A stretch of DNA of 64,000 bases, taken from Euptelea pleiosperma. Taxonomy: Eukaryota; Streptophyta; Magnoliopsida; Ranunculales; Eupteleaceae. Shown one piece after another: positions 32,988 to 43,336 of the stretch. The notes beneath the pieces were generated by a model, which ran no database searches, had not been told where the DNA came from, and saw nothing but the letters and a program-made list of their open reading frames with translations. The translations under genes and the position numbers were made by a program. The stretch spans positions 15,742,138 through 15,806,137 of the forward strand of contig CM068544.1 in NCBI GenBank assembly GCA_035048495.1. Reading direction: 5' to 3'. The first letter of the stretch is position 1; every line of letters starts with the position of its first letter.

Positions 32988-33649
32988 CATACGGTTGTAG
33001 GGTTTTTTAAGATACACAACCATATGGTACTAACTTTGGCAGATTCTGCACATTTTTTTGTGAAAAATGGCATGTGTTTTTTGTCACAATGAGAGATTTC
33101 CCTGATAATCTAACTGCATACGGTTGTGTAGGAGGAGGTCCTACACAACCGTATATCATTACTTTTTTGGATCCCCTGCATGCATCATGAGGAAAATGGC
33201 ATGGGTGTTTTTCTAAGGATATGAGGGGTATTTTTGGAAATTTAATTGCATACGGTTGTATTGGAGGAGGTCCTACACAACCGTATGTGAATAGTTTTTT
33301 ATCCCACTGCGCGGATCTCGAGGAAAAGGGCACATGTACTTTTTCTCATTTTTGACTGTAGATCTTCCAGATCTGACTCTAGACGGTTGTGTAGCTTTCT
33401 TTCCTACACAACCATATCCAATTAGTTTATCTGATCTGTGGGTGGTTGGCTCAGAAATCGAAGCATGCCCTTTATGCAAAAATCCAACCCTAATCTGTCA
33501 AATCTGGGGGCATACAGTTGTGTATCCCTATAACTGTGTGTAGTTACTTCCTGGAGAATTGGGCTGGTTCTGCTTAAAACTGACCATCTTCATTTTTTCT
33601 TGAAATCCGCACTAGTTGTGCTATTTCTGACTAAATACGGTTGTGTACT
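32988..33649. repeat. CATACGGTTGTGTA inverted-pair array
   Basis: CATACGGTTGTGTA or a variant starts at 32988, 33117, 33249, 33380, 33511 and 33634. Its inverse complement starts 25 bp later in four cases (33013, 33142, 33274, 33405), leaving an 11-bp loop. The fifth pair is degenerate and the sixth is split by the T1 element. Pair-to-pair steps are 129, 132, 131, 131 and 123 bp. Confidence 0.85.
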
Positions 33650-34227
33650 TGATATTTGCTCAAAAGTGCTTATTTTAAGCCATTATCCTTATAGCGTTGT
33701 CGGATTCTCCTACGTAAAACTTGTCTTTTCATCGACTTTTCCACGTAAGAGTTTCTTCCATTGCGTAGAACGTATTCTTTAGATGAAAATCGACTATTTG
33801 CATGAAATATATGCATTTCAGATAGTCCAGTATCAAGCCGTTTTAGTTGAATCTCATTACGCACTTTTTCACTTGCAGGAGACCCTATCGGGCGATTCTC
33901 GAGGACTGGTTGGGCCACGATCAACCACAGAAGACTTCTATCAAAGCTTAAAGAGCCAACAGGCTAGGATAAAAAGATAGAAGACATGTACGGGCAAAGT
34001 TAGAAGATCGTAGAGTCGGAACAATGACTAAGAGAGAGAATAATAGCTGGAGACCAAGAGCAGGACTTAGGTGTTAAAGGCCACACCAATTAACATCAAA
34101 GGATAAGTTTGACTAATTGGTGGAATGGACGAGAGAGAATAAAGAAGACCAGGGTTCAAGACCCTCCAATGCTTTTATTTTTGTATTTTTCTCTCACCCT
34201 CTCTTATTTTTCTCTCTATCTATCTTG

Positions 34228-34311
34228 GCCCATGACCTAGGCCCATGACCCATGCCCATGCCCATGCCCATGCCCATACCCATACCCACGACCCATGCCC
34301 ATGCCCATTTG
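34228..34311 (+). repeat. CCCATG(CC/AC) array, T1 copy A
   Basis: Repeats of CCCATG with interspersed GACCCATG. Length differs between copies: about 80 bp here, about 125 bp at 39538-39664 and about 145 bp at 59956-60100. It is a fast-changing minisatellite at a fixed place in the LTR. Confidence 0.9.
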
Positions 34312-34410
34312 CAACAAGAAGAGAGAATTGGTCTCACTTGACCGATTCTTCTCTCCCCCGTATCTTTCTATCCTAGTCACTCTCTCTCTCATCTAACTTA
34401 CCCATTCCCA

Positions 34411-34438
34411 ACCGTTGGATCTCTTTAGATCCAACGGT
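34411..34438. promoter_or_regulatory. 12-bp inverted repeat ACCGTTGGATCT in T1
   Basis: ACCGTTGGATCT, CTTT, AGATCCAACGGT form a perfect stem with a 4-nt loop. Copy C (60199-60226) keeps all 12 bp with loop CTCT and copy B (39768-39795) keeps 10. A TATA-like TCTATAAGAG lies about 35-60 bp downstream in copies B and C. Confidence 0.7.
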
Positions 34439-35247
34439 CATCATTTTTACAACAAGCAAAAAGGAAAAAAAAAGTCCATAAGAGATCTACGATCTCTCCT
34501 TCTTGAGTTGGTTCCCTCCCCCTTCTATTCCTCTCTTTATTTTTTCTTTCTCTTCTTCTTGACCCTTCTTCTCCGACGAGCTCACCATTAATGCCTCAAC
34601 GTCGAGGTGCAAAGCGTCAAACAGCAATGTCTCCTTGCTACCAATTCCATCTGTCACAATCAAAGGCTATAATCCTCAATCCTATTGATGTCAATCCAAT
34701 CGGAGTTGCACCATCTACCTCTTTAATGGTAAGCTTCTCTCTAATTCATCTTTCTAACCTTCCTACCTTCTTTATCTCTCTTCTTTCCCTCTCTACCTTT
34801 ACATGCTTTCTAGGATAATATTTTAATGGCTTTCTAGATTAATTTTTTTTAATATTATTTCTGTTGTAAAGCATTTTAACAAGCATTATAAGCATTTGTT
34901 TTTAGTTTAATGAACAAGTTTTAAATTCAAGTTTAAGTTATTTTCATTTATTGTGTTTTTTCATTTTCGTTTCTCTTATATTTTTTTCATTCCAATAGTT
35001 TTAACAACAATGTCAAGCATATTTTAAATCAACCTCCACCATTCTCACCCTTCTATTTATTCTGAGCATTTTCTGATTATTCTTGTTTCTTATTGTGCTA
35101 ACTAATCCTGAGTGCGGACTATATCCGACACGAGCCACTGTGCAAGTCTGCTTATTTGCAGATTAAGTGAACCAATTCAGAGAAATTACAAATATTGTTG
35201 AGATCTAGGGTTTCCGTAGCCAACGACGCGAAAAAACCATAATTTCA

Positions 35248-36975
35248 ACTGTTGAACGGCCTCTATTCGAGACCAATAACAATTTCTTTGAAGATCTAGG
35301 CGATAACTCCGAGCAATGGTATACCAATCCTGAGTGTCATCATGACACTCCAATCTTACAGAGTTCGATGGGACATGAAGCACAGGGCGATCCAGTGTTA
35401 AAATCTCTACTTATAGATTTGACAAAATCAGTTTTCGCCCTTGATGTTGCGGTCCAGAAGCATGTTTATCACTCCACATCTGTGGGATATTTCCCTCATG
35501 TCCAAGAAGAGGTCTGTAATTTTAGTAAATTAGAACCTCCGCTGTAAACCTCCTACAATAACACGTATTATCCGGACAATGGAAGTCACGATAACTTTGG
35601 ATGGGAACAACAGTCTTTTCTCCAGTAGAATCTGCAATAGGATATGTATCATTTTGGGTTTCACCAACCCTGTAGACAATATGATGGCCAGTACTCACAG
35701 TCGCAGTACCAGCCAGATCCACAGATTGAATATTTTGGTCAACAATGGACCCCGCAGGATTTTCAAAGTCAGCAGATAGTCCCAGACTCACATCCATCAT
35801 ATAACTTTCATACTCAGTCGGACTACATTCAAGAGTTGGCACCTCAACTTCCTTTAGCTGAACCGCCACAATCTGCTACTAAACCTAGTCTAGAAGAACT
35901 CTTCTCGCAATACATCATCCAACAATAGCACTCCATGGAGAGCTTGGAACACCGTCTAGGTGAGTTAGAATCTGAGAGAAAGGAAGTCAACTTCACTAGC
36001 CAACATATGGCTTATCTAGAGGGAATACCCTGGCCACAATCCATAATGAGGAGTCGCACAGCTGGACCCAGTACCAGACTTTACAAGAAGAAATTGAGGT
36101 TGCTACAAACAAAGGATCGGACTACAATATTGATGAGCCAGAGTCTCCATCTTTGGTGTCCTTCAAAGCACCGACTTCTGAACTTAGCTTAGAGGAATCA
36201 TCTACCTCTGTTATTTCTATCTGAGACTCTGAAGAAGTTATTCATAACATTGAGCTGTGTCTTGACTATAGGATTCCAATTGGCCTAGACTTACCAATCC
36301 CCACCACCCTTGGATTGTGCAACAATTGTGATGAACCCATGTTTCCATCTATGGTGCCCTTACAGGCAGCTACTTCTGCACCGAGCACAGAGATACCCAT
36401 ATCCATCTCTATCTCTGATGATTCTACATCAACAGTGGATGCAGATATTCCTACCATTGAGCAATATCTAGAAAATGGGATTCCAGCTGCCCTGGACCTA
36501 CCGTTCCCCACCGAGGATAAACACATTGAGTGTAGGGATTGGAACATCCCTCTCACATTAGGAAACCTTGAGGAAAAGGTCCACAGTTTTAACCCGCCAC
36601 CATACATCGATGTTGTCAATAAATAGTGTGCCGTAGAGAATCTAATTCAGGACTCTCCCGAGGAAAAACTCTCCCAGTGTGAAGAACACTTTGCGCCTGA
36701 CTTCATCTCGGAGTCAGACAATTATGTTATTACTGATCTGCAGGAGTTTGCTCCATTTAGATACATTCTCGCTAAACTCAATGAGTTTGCGGCTCTGCTA
36801 ACCATGGCCAGAGAACCCACTACTGCTCTCATCTCAGTCTTTATTGAGAAGCTTCGATCCCTCCCAGCTGAACTACATGTTTTTGCGGGTCTGCAAAGAG
36901 CACTCACTATCCTTCTCTCAATTTACACTGAGAAAGACCTGTTCTATACAGGTATACCTAGACAAGGGATAGGAT
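35248..36975 (+). pseudogene. gag-like frame of the T1 element
   Basis: Directly after the LTR one plus-strand frame is almost open for about 250 codons, broken by a few TAA/TAG codons (near 35545, 35626, 35638 and 35926). It is rich in Gln, Tyr and Pro and contains PSLEELFSQYI, then SMESLEHRLGELESERKEV, a helical segment like that after the gag core of plant gypsy elements. A further part with PFRYILAKLNEFAALLT lies at 36750-36800. No zinc knuckle or protease is visible and no start codon lies near the 5' end. Gypsy relationship is tentative. Confidence 0.5.
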
Positions 36976-38939
36976 AATAGTCTCTGTTCTACCTTAGAAG
37001 ACTGCAGATTCACTCAGTCTCCATGAGTTTTAACCTAGTTGGGGGTACTTGATATACCCCCCGTCATGTCTGGTTGAAGACATAAAACTTAGCGCTTTCG
37101 GAAAGGTAATTCTGGTATTCCTAGAGTACATGAGTCTCTATATTTGTTATTCCTGTGATATCTCTAGACATGCAGGTACATTTATTCTTCAGATCATCAG
37201 GTACCACACACTGTCGATTTTATGTCGACTTGGTAATATCCTCCTTGAACCTTTGCATCATCATTACCATTTTTCATCATCTTTTGTCCCGGTCATGAGC
37301 ACCGAAGACGGTGCTATATTTTGGTTGGGGGTGGGTTTTTACCAAAACTCATGTTTTCATTTTGATAAAAAAAATAATAATAATAAAAAAAAAAGAAAAA
37401 AGAAAAAGAGAGAGAAACCTTATGGTTTTGGGTGTGATTTCATGTGATTTTCGAAAATGCTCTAACTTGATTAGTGAAAACCTTTCGGAAAGTCTATTCA
37501 TTGAAAAGGATATCTATTTTGAAAAATCACTTAGCTTGTCATTCAGTTTAAAAGCAAACATTACTACAATGGATTGAAAACTCTTTGAAAACTCAGATTT
37601 TGCAAAAATGTTCACATATCAACGTCTGAATTATCCGATGTTTAGATTATTTAGAAATCCAATGAGAACAATTGTGGAGACCTAACCCAGTGAGCTTTTG
37701 AGCTTTTCATTATTTCTGAGGGTTATAAAATTATTCTGAGTCACAAGATGACTCATAATTCTTCTAGTCCCCTAATATTTCCATTGAGAGGTCTCATTAA
37801 CTTTTGCTTTGGTCATGGAACTCAGAACGACATCAAATTCAGATTATTACATAAAAAAATTTCTCTATTTCCATTCGAGACATCGAAGATGAAAGTACAA
37901 ACCCTAGAAAATGATATAGGCCATCTTTTTAGCCAATCAGACTTTTTAGCTTCCCTAACATCTATATCGTTAGAAATCATTTTTGAGCCTGTTGATGAAA
38001 ACCTTTTCTTGTTAACCCATCAACCAAAAATCCAATCCCCAAAAAGAGTTCAATATGATAACCTACTTCTGAGATGGATCAAAGAGTATTTGGTATGATC
38101 ATGAAAAGATAGAAACCAAAAAAGAAAAAGAAAAGAAAAGAAAACAAATGGTTCGAGCTGAAAAGAAACATGATCAGAAAGAAAGAAGGAAAGAAAAAAA
38201 AAGAAGGAAAGGTTGAAGAATAGCCAAAAAGACAAAAATTGGAAAAAGAAAAGAAGAAAAGTCAAGGAAATATTACCCCTAAGAAAAGTTACAAAGAATA
38301 GTGAGATATCCTCTCAGAATTTTTGAATACTAGAATATCCTTCTTTTCTGAACCTATCTAAGCCTCAATACAACCTATGCAACTCCTCTTTGATTCTAGA
38401 TTTGTACCATCCTCAAGTGTGGAGAATGGAGAAAAGAGAAATTATAGAGTTTGATCCGACGTTCTTAAGTGATATGACATTCCAATCATGAGATCTTCTT
38501 AATTCTTCTTATACCCTCCATTCAAGAACTATATATGTGAGATGTTTGCCAATTTTTATATTCATCTCCTCACATATAGTTTGAGAGAAAAGTATAAAAC
38601 CATTTCTGAGTGATTCACTTCTGAGTGGTATACAAGTGAGGATTGAGGTCGAGGCATAGAGTCTCTAAGGAGATCCAGATATCTCTACTGCCAGATAAGG
38701 ATGATGTTAAACACACACACACACTGAGTCTGAGTAATCTTTTGTTTGAAGGTCCATTTGTAGAAGTGTTGCATTTTGCTGATTAGTTCTAATTTGTGAA
38801 TGATTTCCTGCATCCTTAAAATAATCTGACAAAATGGAGTTTTTTCTGAGTAATGCAAATAAGTTTTCTAGCATGTTATGCCTAGCCCTCTTTCGCTCAC
38901 TTATTTCGCAATAATTGTCAAGGATTGGCAATATGCTAG
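36976..38939 (+). other. non-coding internal region of the T1 element
   Basis: No recognisable domain. A-rich purine tracts lie at 37365-37420 and 38100-38265, and (CA)n at 38711-38724. TAGTTGGGGGTAC at 37036 resembles the polypurine tract at the 3' LTR and could be a duplicate or internal primer. Confidence 0.6.
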
Positions 38940-38949
38940 TTGGGGGTTG
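38938..38949 (+). other. polypurine tract of the T1 element
   Basis: AGTTGGGGGTTG directly precedes the 3' LTR start TGATATTCGC. Confidence 0.6.
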
Positions 38950-40603
38950 TGATATTCGCTTAAAAGTGCTTATTTTAAGCCATTATCCTTATAGCGTTGT
39001 CGCATTCTCCTACGTAAAACTTGTCTTTTCGTCGATTTTTCCACGTAAGAGTTTCTTCCATTGCGTAGAACATATTCTTTAGATGAAAATCAACTATTTG
39101 CATGAAATATATGCATTTCAGATAGTCCAGTATCAAGCCGTTTTAGTTGAATCTCATTACGCGCTTTTTCACTTGCAGGAGACCCTATCGGGCGATTCTC
39201 GAGGACTGGCTGGCCCACGATCAACCACAGAAGACTTCTATCAAAGCTTAAAGAGCCAACAGGCTAGGATAAAAAGATAGAAGACATGTACGGGCGAAGG
39301 TAGAAGATCGTAGAGTCGGAACAAGGACTAAGAGAGAGAATAATAGCTGGAGACCAAGAGCAGGACTTAGGTGTTAAAGGCCACACCAATTAACATCAAA
39401 GGATAAGTTTGACTAATTGGTGGAGCGGACGAGAGAGAATAAAGAAGACCAGGGTTCAAGACCCTCCAATGTTTTTTTTTGTATTTTTCTCTCACCTCTC
39501 TCCTATTTCTCTCTCTATCTATCTTGGCCCATGATTGAGGCCCATGACCCATGACCTATGACCCATACTCATGCCCATGCCCATGCCCATGACCCATGAC
39601 CCATGCCCATGCCCATGCCCATGCGCATACCCATACCCATGACCCATGCCCATGTCCATGCCCATTTGCAACAAGAAGAGAGACTTGGTCTCATTTGACC
39701 GATTCTTCTCTCCCCCATATCTCTCTATCCTAGCCACTCTCTCTCTCATCTAACTAACCCATTCCCAACCGTTGGATCTTTCTAAATCCAACGGTCAACA
39801 TTTTTACAACAAGCAAAAAGGAAAAAAAAGTCTATAAGAGATCTATGATCTCTCCTTCTTGGGTTGGTTCCCTCCTCGTTCTCTTCCTCTCTTTCTTCTT
39901 TCTTTCTCTTCTTCTTGAACCTTCTTCTCCAGCGAGCTCACCATTAACGCCTCAACGTCGAGGTGCAAAGCATCAAACAGCAACGTCTCCTTGCTGCCAA
40001 TTCCATCTGTCACAATCAAAGGCTACAATCCTCAATCCTATTGATGTCAATCCAATCGGAGTTGCACCATCTACCTCTTTAATGGTAAGCTTCTCTCTAA
40101 TTCATCTCTCTAACCTTCCTACCTTCTTTCTCTCTCTTCTTTCCCTCTCTACCTTTACATGCTTTCTAAGGTATTATTTTAATGGCTTTTTAGATTAATT
40201 TTGTTTAATGTTATTTCCGTTGTAAAGCATTTTAACAAGCATTGTAAGCATTTGTTTTTAGTTTAATGAACAAGTTTTAAATTCAAGTTAAAGTTATTTT
40301 CATTTATTGTGTTTTTTCATTTTCGTTTCTCTTATGTTTTTTTCATTCCAATAGTTTTAACAACAATCTCAAGCATATTTTAAATCAACATCCACCATTC
40401 TCACCCTTCCATTTATTCTGAGCATTTTCTAATTATTCTTGTTTTTTATTGTGCTAACTAATCCTGAGTGCAGACGATATCCGACATGAGCCACTGTGCA
40501 AGTCTTCTTATTTGCAGATTAAGTGAACCAATTCGGAGAAATTACAAATATTGTTGAGATCTAGGGTTTCCATAACCAACGACGCGGAAAAATCCTAATT
40601 TCA
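38950..40603 (+). repeat. 3' LTR of the T1 element
   Basis: TGATATTCGC...AATTTCA, about 1.65 kb, closely matching 33650-35247. The CCATG array is longer here (39538-39664). Confidence 0.93.
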
Positions 40604-40779
40604 ATACTCTTGTCCTCTGTACAATCGTATATGAGCATCTCCTCAGAAAAAATATCATATCCTAGTCCTCTGCTCTGATTGGTCCACTGCTAAGCTATTT
40701 GACTTTGACTTTGACAGTCAGCTTTCGCGTCCCTTGGTCGTGATTTTCATTGCGATCCACATTTCACCGTCAACATAAA
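40604..40779 (-). mobile_element. LTR-H, right part; probable 3' LTR edge of the gypsy element
   Basis: After the T1 element the other arm of the sixth hairpin (TACAATCGTATA) follows. On the minus strand TGTTGACGGTGAAATG at 40779 is a plausible LTR start, preceded by the purine-rich GCGAGGGGGCTTTA, a candidate polypurine tract. Confidence 0.4.
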
Positions 40780-40855
40780 GCCCCCTCGCTGGATGCACTC
40801 CAAGTGGTACACCAAGTGCGTTCAGCGAAATATGAGAAAAAAGGAGATGGAAGTC

Positions 40856-40863
40856 TATAAATA
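40856..40863 (+). promoter_or_regulatory. TATA box of the antisense gene in the gypsy element
   Basis: TATAAATA in GTCTATAAATAGCC, 71 bp upstream of the ATG at 40934. It lies just outside the probable 3' LTR, facing into the element, so it would drive transcription opposite to the element's own. Confidence 0.6.
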
Positions 40864-40933
40864 GCCACAGGGGGCTCATAAGGAAACACCAACCAAGAGA
40901 GCATTCCCAAAATTGATCCAAAAGAAGAGCAAC

Positions 40934-41689
40934 ATGTTGTCAAGGAAAAGGCGAGCGAGTTCATCCGGAACCACGGGGGAATCAATGGTCATCCAAGACA
41001 TGACCTTCATGCAAATGTATCGGCGCGGGTTCTGGGATCCTGACAGAGTGCTGGACATGGGTGAGGAGCACACTGGGGAGGCCAAATACATAATGGCCTA
41101 TAGTGATGCCAACCTGAAGTACCCCCAGGCCCCGTCCTATGATCAAGTGGTGGGCAAGGCCTGTCAATCCTGAGAAGAGGCCATTGACATGATGTGGGAG
41201 ATGTATCTTCGCGTCATAAGGCTCGTGGCCGAGCACTCCTTTGAGCAACGATGTGAGGATCTGAAAAGTATTGTCGCCACCATGTGAGTACTGACGATAG
41301 CGGGATTCCGTGTGGGATTTCTCCGTGAACATCTCCTGGAAAGCCATGCCAGGGCCCTGGAGGGGTTCCAGAAGAATGAAGCAGCCTTGACCAAGCTTCG
41401 AAAGCAGTTGGCAGCGGCCATAGAGGAGAGTGCACGGGCAACGGGGCTGAGAGAAGCCAAAGCACGGGTGGCCGATCTGTCGAGAAAGTTGGCAGCACTG
41501 CAAGAGGAGCTCTGAGAGGCTGAGGAGTGCGTGAAAGAGATTGAAGGGGCCCCGGTAGTAAAGCAAGCAGAGGGTGCGGCTAGCATACTAGGCACCCTGG
41601 TAGAGCAAAAGGAGTTGGAGGTGTAGGACACCCATGAACAACTGAACTGCCTGGAACCGGCCATGGCAAGGCTGAGGAGTCTGCTATTG
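40934..41689 (+). pseudogene. first antisense ORF: unidentified N-terminal part plus coiled coil
   Basis: From ATG 40934 a frame reads MLSRKRRASSSGTTGE, then MYRRGFWDPDRVLDMGEEH, and after TGA stops near 41171 and 41287 a long Ala/Glu/Leu heptad-like region (LRKQLAAAIEESARATGL, ADLSRKLAALQEEL) to about 41689 with further stops. The start is supported by the TATA box 71 bp upstream. I do not recognise the N-terminal part. The coiled coil resembles that at the end of the PMD gene downstream. It could be the first gene, or first exons, of the antisense unit. Confidence 0.5.
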
Positions 41690-42994
41690 TAGGGCTTAGA
41701 CTGGTGGGGTGGGCTAGAGGCCGATGTAATGTGTCCCGCATAGAGGCAGGGGCCAAAATTGTAGGATATGTAATGCAATTCCCGTTGTAATTAAAATCCA
41801 GGTTGAACGAGTGTTCTTGTAGCACGTAGGGGTGTAGTGAGCATAAAATCCAACAAAAAAAGGCCATAATAGTGCCGTCAATTTCCACATGTCCGTATAG
41901 AGGTAAAGGACATGTGGGAAGCGACGGTGTTCGAAAAATAATCATGTGGCAAAAACTCTGAACTTCTGCCAGTAGGGCAAGCGCGAAGAGAAATCAGCCC
42001 AAAGCCCTGACGGGGCGGCAATCCCAGGGTAAAATAATGAAGAACCGTGTAATAGCGGGCCAGAGGAACAAATGGGACCATAAACGGTCGCCCGAGGCTG
42101 CCAGAAATGGTAGTTGAAGGCGAAGGGTGGAATCGTCCAGTGAAAAATGGAGTTATATATAAGAAATAGTTAGAAATTTTTTTCATAAAAAATCATTTTT
42201 ATTGTTTATAAGCACGGGAGCTCTGCCAAAATTGCGAGAAATCCTAGACAAAGGTTCTAAATAACAAGGAACATTTAGAAACAAGGTAAAACAATCATAA
42301 AAGAGGGAAAATGGATGAAAAATAACGCAAAAATGGTGAAAAATGCCCCAATAGGCCCAACCAAGGGTTGGGGGGATCTCCCAAATGAGGGGGAGATAGG
42401 CCACAAGAATTTAGGAGAATGTGAGGGGGGTAAAAATGACCCACCCTTTCAAATTTGGGGGAATTTGGTTAAGTGTGCATGAATGCACCAAGAAAAAACA
42501 AATTTGGGCCATTATGGGGTTAGAAAATCGAACCAAGGGCATCAAAAATCTCCCAAACGAGGGGGAAACATTTGGTGAGATTCTAGGAGAAGGAAATAGG
42601 GGGGAAAACGAACATTCCCTCAAAATTTTGGGAAAAACCTCTGAAAAACGAAGGAGAATCGATGATTTTGAGTGAATTGGGGGTTTTTTTTATTTTTTAT
42701 TTTTCACCACAGAGGTTAATAAGCAAGGGATTCCCCCTTTCATTCCTTTGAAATGGTCAACCGAACTAAGACCCTAAAATTAACGGCTCTAAGGTAAAAA
42801 ATGAAATCTGACTTGATTTCGGTGATGTATGTAGGGTTGGTTTTGTAGAAACACCTACAGAGCGGCATGAGTGGACTATCACGTAGAATCGCTTGACGGA
42901 AATAGGTTAGAAGCAAGAAGAAAATGGCTCCAAAAGTGAAAGTCGGTAAGAAGAAATTAGCCGGGGGCACTATGCACATAAGCGTACATTCGAG
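41690..42994 (+). other. non-coding stretch between the two antisense ORFs
   Basis: Contains an inverted repeat (41885-41917) and purine-rich segments with CTCCCAAA(T/C)GAGGGGGA near 42378 and 42551. An ATG at 42924 opens MAPKVKVGKKKLAGG, which is out of frame with the PMD segment and could be its original start before a frameshift. Confidence 0.5.
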
Positions 42995-43336
42995 ATGCCC
43001 GTAGAAGTACCAAGGGAGGTCCCGGAAGCTGAAAGGCCTGCTCTGGCACCGGCCGAGGGGCACGATAATGAGTCCACTATTGCAGAGATTATAGCGGACG
43101 GAGAGCGCTATATCACGCTGCAGCCAATGCAGGTAGCGGCCAAGATAGTAGAAGAGCTGTACAACCCATCAGCAATGATGTTGTATAGGCACGAGCGAGA
43201 CAATTCAACAAAGGAGAATTTTTACACCGTGGTGGATAAGTACGACGCGAACTGGGTAAAGTTCGCGATGCCGTATACATAGGAGATGAAGTATAGGGAT
43301 CGCCTGGACGGCCTGGGGCTACTTCAACTTGTACAG
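42995..43336 (+). pseudogene. PMD gene, N-terminal segment
   Basis: The frame MPVEVPREVPEAERPALAPA leads into YITLQPMQVAAKIVEELYNP and FYTVVDKYDANWVKFAMPYT, then a TAG, then RDRLDGLGLLQLVQ up to the T2 solo LTR. The last segment corresponds to the region just before the PMD core (an 'L..LGL..L' helix). The gene continues at 45985. Confidence 0.6.

Larger units (their letters stand above)
32871..33649 (-). mobile_element. LTR-H, left part: promoter and hairpin array
   Basis: On the minus strand the order is hairpin array (33647 down to 32988), TATA box (32887-32880) and possible transcript start region, the same order as in the copia-C LTR. It is interrupted at 33649 by the T1 element; 40604-40779 continues it, since the last hairpin pairs across the insertion. 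It is probably the 3' LTR of the Tat-type gypsy element to the right (inference). Confidence 0.55.
33650..35247 (+). repeat. 5' LTR of the T1 element
   Basis: TGATATTTGCTC...AATTTCA, about 1.6 kb. It carries ACGTA words near 33713-33770, the CCATGC array (34228-34311), a 12-bp inverted repeat (34411-34438) and a conserved 3' end (GAGTGCGGAC...CCAACGACGCG) shared with T2. Confidence 0.93.
33650..40603 (+). mobile_element. T1 element, complete, without pol (LARD-like)
   Basis: Two LTRs (33650-35247 and 38950-40603) enclose about 3.7 kb. Flanks are GTACT (33645-33649) and ATACT (40604-40608), a duplication with one mismatch. Joining the flanks restores the sixth hairpin of LTR-H. The internal part holds a gag-like frame and non-coding, A-rich DNA, with no protease, RT, RNase H or integrase, so it would need proteins from a helper. 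The LTRs differ by relatively few substitutions plus length change in the CCATG array, suggesting a fairly young insertion. Confidence 0.92.

Noticed and set aside
33783..33980. 65-codon ORF present in two T1 LTRs (also 39083-39280)
   Set aside because: The two are the LTRs of one element and so nearly identical anyway; the third copy (about 59513) has an in-frame stop.
39519..39749. ORF rich in Met-Gly-His
   Set aside because: It is a translation of the CCCATG minisatellite in the T1 LTR; the length changes between copies and frames are not kept.
41164..41778. 204- and 194-codon minus-strand ORFs
   Set aside because: They are shadows opposite the coiled-coil ORF on the plus strand; composition is Ser/Cys/Leu-rich without domains.
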